64,000 nt of DNA from Methylobacterium sp. J-077 (GTDB lineage: Bacteria; Pseudomonadota; Alphaproteobacteria; Rhizobiales; Beijerinckiaceae): the NCBI RefSeq assembly GCF_022829365.1, contig NZ_JAKSYJ010000167.1, forward strand, positions 62,001 to 126,000. The letters are read 5' to 3'. Positions 60,515 through 64,000 of the stretch are shown in pieces. Below the pieces are notes generated by a model, which saw only the letters and a list, made by a program, of their open reading frames with translations, did no database searches and had not been told where the DNA came from. Made by a program: the position numbers and the translations under genes. The first letter of the stretch is position 1. Each line of letters begins with the position of its first letter.

Positions 60515-60635
60515 GGTTTCAAAAGGTCCGGGACCTTTTGCGGGTCCAGGGCGGAGCCCTGGTGTCGGGCTGCGCCCGAGATCGGGGCTGCGCGCCCCGA
60601 ACCCCGCCAAAGGGCTTCGAGCCGTTTGGAAACCC
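60515..60635. repeat. Dispersed composite palindromic element, family A, full copy 2
   Basis: It has the same order as the element at 28291: GGTTTCAAAAGGTCCGGGACC, CAGGGCGGAGCCCTG, TCGGGCTGCGCCCGA, CGGGGCTGCGCGCCCCG, AAAGGGCTTCGAGCCGTTT and a terminal GGAAACCC. Outer ends are inverted. It lies between the RHH and propionyl-CoA synthetase genes. Confidence 0.75.
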
Positions 60636-60648
60636 GTGTTCCCCGCGC

Positions 60649-62574
60649 TCAGTCCGCGCCGATCCCCCGCCCCTTCAGGCTGGCGTCGATCTCGTCGAGC
60701 ACTGCGGCGTCGTCGATGGTCGCCGGCATGGTCCAGGGCTCGTGGTCGGCGATGCGCTTCATGGTGGCGCGCAGGATCTTGCCGGAGCGGGTCTTCGGCA
60801 GCCGTGGCACGGTCAGCGCCAGCTTGAACGCCGCCACCGGGCCGATCTCGTCGCGCACCTTGGCGACAAGCTCGCGCTCGATATCCGCGGGGACGCGGTC
60901 GACCCGGGCCTTGAGCACCACGAAGCCGCAGGGCACCTCGCCCTTGAGCGCGTCGCGGATGCCGATGACGGCGCATTCGGCGACGTCCGGGTGTCCGGCC
61001 AGCACCGCCTCCATGCCGCCGGTGGACAGGCGATGGCCCGCGACGTTGATGATGTCGTCGGTCCGCCCCAGCACGGTGATGTAGCCGTCGGCGTCGATCA
61101 CCCCGGCATCCGAGGTGTCGTAGTAGCCTGGGAAGGTGGCGAGGTAGCTCGACCGCATCCGCGCGTCCGAGCCCCACAGGGTCGGCAGGCAGCCGGGCGG
61201 CAGGGGCAGGCGGATCGCGATGGTGCCCATCGTGCCGGGCGGGACCGGCTTGCCGCCCTCGTCCAGGACCTCGACCCGGTAGCCCGGCATCGGCACGCAG
61301 GTGCTGCCGTGCTTCACCGGCAGGAGGCCGAGGCCCAGCGGATTGCCGGCGATCGGCCAGCCGGTCTCGGTCTGCCACCAATGGTCGATCACCGGCCGGC
61401 CCAGCACCCGCTCGGCCCAGGCGACCGAATCCGGATCCGCCCGCTCCCCGGCCAGGAACAGGCTGCGAAAGGAAGAGAGGTCGTAATCGGCGATCAGCGA
61501 CCCGGCCGGATCCTCCTTCTTGATCGCGCGCAGCGCCGTCGGCGCCGTGAACAGGCAGACGACGCCGTGCTCGGCGACCACCCGCCAGAACGCCCCGGCA
61601 TCGGGCGTGCCCACCGGCTTGCCCTCGTACAGGACGGTCGTGCAGCCGTGCAGCAGCGGTGCGTAGACGATGTAGGAATGGCCGACCACCCAGCCGATGT
61701 CGGAGGCGCAGAAATAGGTCTCGCCGGGCTGGACGCCGTAGAGGTTCGGCATCGACCAGGCGAGCGCCACCAGGTAGCCGCCGGTATCCCGGACCACGCC
61801 CTTCGGCTTGCCGGTCGTGCCGGAGGTGTAGAGGACGTAGAGCGGGTCGGTGGCGGCCATCGGCACGCAGGCGGCGCGCCTGCCCGCCGCTTCGGCGGCC
61901 GCGACGGCGTCGGTCCAGTCGTGGTCGCGCCCCGCGACCAGGCTCGCGGCACAGTGCGGCCGCTGCAGGATCAGGCAGGCCTCCGGCTTGTGCCGGGACG
62001 TGGAGATCGCGAGGTCGAGCAGCGGCTTGTAGGCGACCACCCGGTTCGGCTCGATTCCGCAGGAGGCGGCCAGCACCACCTTCGGGGCCGCATCCTCGAT
62101 CCGCACCGCCAGTTCGTTGGCCGCGAAGCCGCCGAACACCACCGAGTGCACGGCCCCGAGCCGGGCGCAGGCCAGCATGCCGAACAGGGCCTCGGGCACC
62201 ATCGGCATGTACAGGATCACCCGGTCGCCCTTGCCGACGCCGAGATCGGCCAGCACCGCGGCGAGCGCCGCCACCGCGTCGCGCAACTCCCGGTAGCTGA
62301 TGCTGCGCTTCGTCCCGGTAACGGGGGAATCGTACAGGATCGCCGCCTGCTCGGCCCGGGCCCCATCGGCGTGGCGGTCCACCGCGTTGTGGCAGGCGTT
62401 CAGCGTCCCGTCCGGGAACCAGCGGCCGTAGGGGCCGGATTCCGGCGCGAAGATGCGCTCGGGCGCCCGCGACCAGTCGAGGGCCCGGGCTGCCTCGCGC
62501 CAGAACGCCTCCGGGTCGCGGCGTGCCGCGTCGTAGATCTCGGGATAGCGGCCCGGCAGGCTGGCGGTGGTCAT
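60649..62574 (-). CDS. prpE: Propionyl-CoA synthetase (AMP-forming)
   Basis: A 641-residue acyl-CoA synthetase of the adenylate-forming family, PrpE branch. The P-loop-like YTSGTTGKPKGVVRDTGGY, the HSVVFGGFAANELAVRI substrate block, WWQTETGWPI, and the C-terminal LPKTRSGKILR with the adenylation lysine are visible. VRDTGGY after the P-loop is typical of propionyl-CoA and distinguishes it from acetyl-CoA synthetase. It activates propionate for the methylmalonyl/ethylmalonyl-CoA route. ATG 62574 (MTTASLPGRYPEIYDAA) is chosen; the longer in-frame start adds an unrelated tail. Confidence 0.88.
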   Translation of the reverse strand: MTTASLPGRYPEIYDAARRDPEAFWREAARALDWSRAPERIFAPESGPYGRWFPDGTLNACHNAVDRHADGARAEQAAILYDSPVTGTKRSISYRELRDAVAALAAVLADLGVGKGDRVILYMPMVPEALFGMLACARLGAVHSVVFGGFAANELAVRIEDAAPKVVLAASCGIEPNRVVAYKPLLDLAISTSRHKPEACLILQRPHCAASLVAGRDHDWTDAVAAAEAAGRRAACVPMAATDPLYVLYTSGTTGKPKGVVRDTGGYLVALAWSMPNLYGVQPGETYFCASDIGWVVGHSYIVYAPLLHGCTTVLYEGKPVGTPDAGAFWRVVAEHGVVCLFTAPTALRAIKKEDPAGSLIADYDLSSFRSLFLAGERADPDSVAWAERVLGRPVIDHWWQTETGWPIAGNPLGLGLLPVKHGSTCVPMPGYRVEVLDEGGKPVPPGTMGTIAIRLPLPPGCLPTLWGSDARMRSSYLATFPGYYDTSDAGVIDADGYITVLGRTDDIINVAGHRLSTGGMEAVLAGHPDVAECAVIGIRDALKGEVPCGFVVLKARVDRVPADIERELVAKVRDEIGPVAAFKLALTVPRLPKTRSGKILRATMKRIADHEPWTMPATIDDAAVLDEIDASLKGRGIGAD

Positions 62575-62758
62575 CGGCGCGGCGTGTCCTCGGAGCCGCT
62601 CTCCGGCGGCATCCTGGGGAGCGTAGCTGATTCTAGTCTTTTGCGCGCGGGTGGTTGCTTTGGGGGGAGGATGACGCGCGTATGGATTGAGACTTAGTTC
62701 GCCGGGAGAATCAGCTTCTCCCAAACAACCCCCTCATCCTTCATCTGAGGCCCACGCA

Positions 62759-62794
62759 AAAAAGCCGCCGCACCGGGCGGACCGATGCGGCGGC
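62759..62794 (-). terminator. Rho-independent terminator of the ydcH-like gene
   Basis: On the minus strand, GCCGCCGCA and TGCGGCGGC form a 9-bp stem around a 13-base loop, followed by a run of five T. It lies 42 bases after the stop of the small protein at 62836-63018. Confidence 0.8.
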
Positions 62795-62835
62795 TCTCAT
62801 CTTGGATTTCTATCCGTGGGACAGTCAGGCGCGGC

Positions 62836-63018
62836 TCAGTGCAACGTATCGTTGCCGGCTTGCAGCCTGTTGATCTCGTCCTTGAGGAGAAGTTTTCGTC
62901 GCTTCAGTTCGGCAATGTGGAGGTCGTTCGCAGAAGGCCTGTGGATCGCCTCGTGAATCTCACGCTCGAGGGCTTCGTGCTTCCGGGCGAGCTGGCTCAA
63001 ATGCGTCTGCAGCGACAT
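62836..63018 (-). CDS. YdcH family protein (DUF465), copy 1
   Basis: A 60-residue all-helical protein. The block HLSQLARKHEALEREIHEAIHRPSANDLHIAELKRRKLLLKDEI is the DUF465/YdcH hairpin of two helices, with the LKRRKLxLKDEI end strongly conserved. Function unknown. A terminator follows at 62759-62794. It is divergent from a second DUF465 gene, 131 bases apart, so a shared regulatory region is likely. Such pairs occur near purE in Hyphomicrobiales. Confidence 0.87.
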   Translation of the reverse strand: MSLQTHLSQLARKHEALEREIHEAIHRPSANDLHIAELKRRKLLLKDEINRLQAGNDTLH

Positions 63019-63149
63019 GAGTCGAATCTCCTGTCATTGTTCCGACACATGGAGACTGGCACAGGATGCCGCACCTGTCGAAGCCTTTTCTCCGGCCAAG
63101 CCTGACGAATGCTTGCCGGGCCGGCTTGTCCCGCGGCGGGGTGTAACGC

Positions 63150-63413
63150 ATGCTCTTCGACACGGAACGGTCTTCGATCCCGCGGGTGATGATGGCGGAC
63201 GAGTCGAACGAAAACGTGCAGCCGGCGGATCTCGAAGCCGAGCTGAATCGGCTGCGCGAGGAACATCGGGGGCTCGACGGCGCCATCGAAGCGCTGGAGC
63301 GCAGCGTCGCCGGGGATCAGCTCCAGATCCAGCGCCTGAAGAAGCGCAAGCTGACCCTGCGCGACCGGATCTACCACATCGAGGACGCGCTCACCCCGGA
63401 TATCATCGCCTGA
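63150..63413 (+). CDS. YdcH family protein (DUF465), copy 2
   Basis: An 87-residue protein with the same DUF465 helical hairpin (EAELNRLREEHRGLDGAIEALE and LQIQRLKKRKLTLRDRIYHIE). The conserved part starts near residue 27; the given start (63150) has a GGGGTG site, but ATG 63189, thirteen codons later, is an alternative. It precedes purE by 78 bases on the same strand and could be co-transcribed with it. The family has no known function. Confidence 0.82.
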   Translation: MLFDTERSSIPRVMMADESNENVQPADLEAELNRLREEHRGLDGAIEALERSVAGDQLQIQRLKKRKLTLRDRIYHIEDALTPDIIA

Positions 63414-63491
63414 TGCCGGTGGACGGGCCGGCGCGGCGCCTTGCCGCCGGCCCGCCCCGCCTGTAAGCGCCCTCTTTTGCCGGGACAAACG

Positions 63492-63989
63492 ATGGCGTCG
63501 CCTCCGGTCGCGATCATCATGGGCAGTCAGTCCGACTGGGCGACCATGCGGCACGCCGCCGAGACGCTCGACGCCCTTGGCGTGCCGTACGACGCCCGGA
63601 TCGTGTCGGCCCACCGCACCCCAGACCGGCTCGTGGCCTTCGCCAAGGGTGCCGTCGCGGCCGGGTTCAAGGTCGTGATCGCCGGCGCTGGCGGCGCAGC
63701 GCACCTGCCCGGCATGGCCGCCGCGATGACCCGCCTGCCGGTCTTCGGCGTGCCGGTGGAATCCAAGGCCCTGTCGGGCCAGGACAGCCTGCTGTCGATC
63801 GTCCAGATGCCGGCCGGGATCCCGGTGGGGACCCTGGCGATCGGCCGGGCCGGGGCGGTCAATGCCGCGTTGCTCGCCGCCGCGGTGCTGGCGCTCGCCG
63901 ACCCGAGCCTGGCGGAACGCCTGGAGGCCTGGCGCGCGGCCCAGACCGCGTCGGTGGCCGAACGGCCGGAGACGGAACCGCTTTCGTGA
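63492..63989 (+). CDS. purE: N5-carboxyaminoimidazole ribonucleotide mutase (PurE, class I)
   Basis: A 165-residue enzyme of de novo purine synthesis that converts N5-CAIR to CAIR. The family blocks are [12 protein letters not shown] (residues 8-19, SxSD substrate loop), [10 protein letters not shown] (catalytic His) and [17 protein letters not shown]. The length fits a class I PurE, which works with PurK. The last four bases overlap a GTG that very likely starts purK, as in other bacteria. It follows a DUF465 gene on the same strand. Confidence 0.95.
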   Translation: MASPPVAIIMGSQSDWATMRHAAETLDALGVPYDARIVSAHRTPDRLVAFAKGAVAAGFKVVIAGAGGAAHLPGMAAAMTRLPVFGVPVESKALSGQDSLLSIVQMPAGIPVGTLAIGRAGAVNAALLAAAVLALADPSLAERLEAWRAAQTASVAERPETEPLS

Positions 63990-64000
63990 CGGACACAGCT
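63986..64000 (+). CDS. purK: Probable purK, first five codons only
   Basis: The window ends here. GTGACGGACACAGCT would encode MTDTA and overlaps the purE stop by four bases (GTGA), the common coupling of purE and purK. Only position and overlap support this call. Confidence 0.4.

Noticed and set aside
1..64000. tRNA, rRNA, CRISPR, prophage or insertion sequence
   Set aside because: No tRNA-like cloverleaf, rRNA sequence, spaced direct repeats, transposase, integrase or phage structural gene was seen on either strand. The repeats present are palindromic intergenic elements, not arrays.

Overview
This 64 kb window is high-GC chromosomal DNA of an alphaproteobacterium, most likely Methylobacterium (Methylobacteriaceae). 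The strongest markers are the two signature enzymes of the ethylmalonyl-CoA pathway, ethylmalonyl-CoA mutase (Ecm/MeaA) and crotonyl-CoA carboxylase/reductase (Ccr), flanking a catalase gene. A membrane formate dehydrogenase and many proteins typical of Hyphomicrobiales (paired YdcH/DUF465 proteins, DUF1206, DUF3309, two M16 proteins after lspA) agree with this. I see no rRNA, tRNA, CRISPR array, prophage or insertion sequence. The window is mostly ordinary chromosomal backbone with a few accessory islets.

Layout. 0-8.6 kb: the end of lspA, an exported protein, an active/inactive M16 pair, an orphan HigA-like antitoxin, a glyoxalase-fold enzyme, ferredoxin-NADP reductase, and an MFS transporter divergent from a DUF2848 protein. 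8.7-16.9 kb: a giant AsmA/DUF3971 envelope protein, Bcp peroxiredoxin, an M23 peptidase, two tandem Uma2-family genes, a DUF1206 membrane protein and small unknowns. 17-21 kb: a surface-polysaccharide initiation module (WbpM-like dehydratase, epimerase, WecA/WbpL-type transferase). 21.2-22.2 kb: a two-gene cassette with a possible HEPN-type RX4H motif. 22.4-27.8 kb: ecm, katA and ccr, with a convincing promoter before ccr. 28-30.5 kb: small proteins and a degenerate trypsin-fold protein.

30.7-35.6 kb: cysK and a complete sulfate ABC transporter (cysA-cysW-cysT-sbp). 35.9-36.6 kb: a NepR-like small protein and an exported protein. 36.7-42.7 kb: a complete FDH-N type formate dehydrogenase operon (alpha, beta, gamma, FdhE). 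Its alpha gene is interrupted by an in-frame TGA followed by a well-formed bacterial SECIS hairpin, so it should be read as one selenoprotein of 1026 residues. 42.8-53.3 kb: a lipoprotein, an SRPBCC protein, an L,D-transpeptidase, an M20 peptidase, a PRISE-like reductase, an omega-amino acid:pyruvate transaminase with a divergent XRE-cupin regulator, an amidohydrolase with an MFS carrier, and a Gly/Tyr-rich secreted protein. 53.5-60.4 kb: a phosphodiester glycosidase, a secreted GH42-like glycosidase with its own promoter, an old yellow enzyme, a PLA2-like secreted protein, and a PHB-depolymerase-type esterase next to a ribbon-helix-helix protein. 60.6-64 kb: propionyl-CoA synthetase, two divergent YdcH proteins, purE and the first codons of probable purK.

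The metabolic theme is C1/C2 and short-chain acyl-CoA metabolism: formate oxidation, the ethylmalonyl-CoA pathway, propionyl-CoA formation and polyhydroxyalkanoate turnover, alongside sulfur assimilation and envelope genes. The intergenic regions carry at least three dispersed palindromic repeat families. All calls come from reading the sequence; no database search was run.
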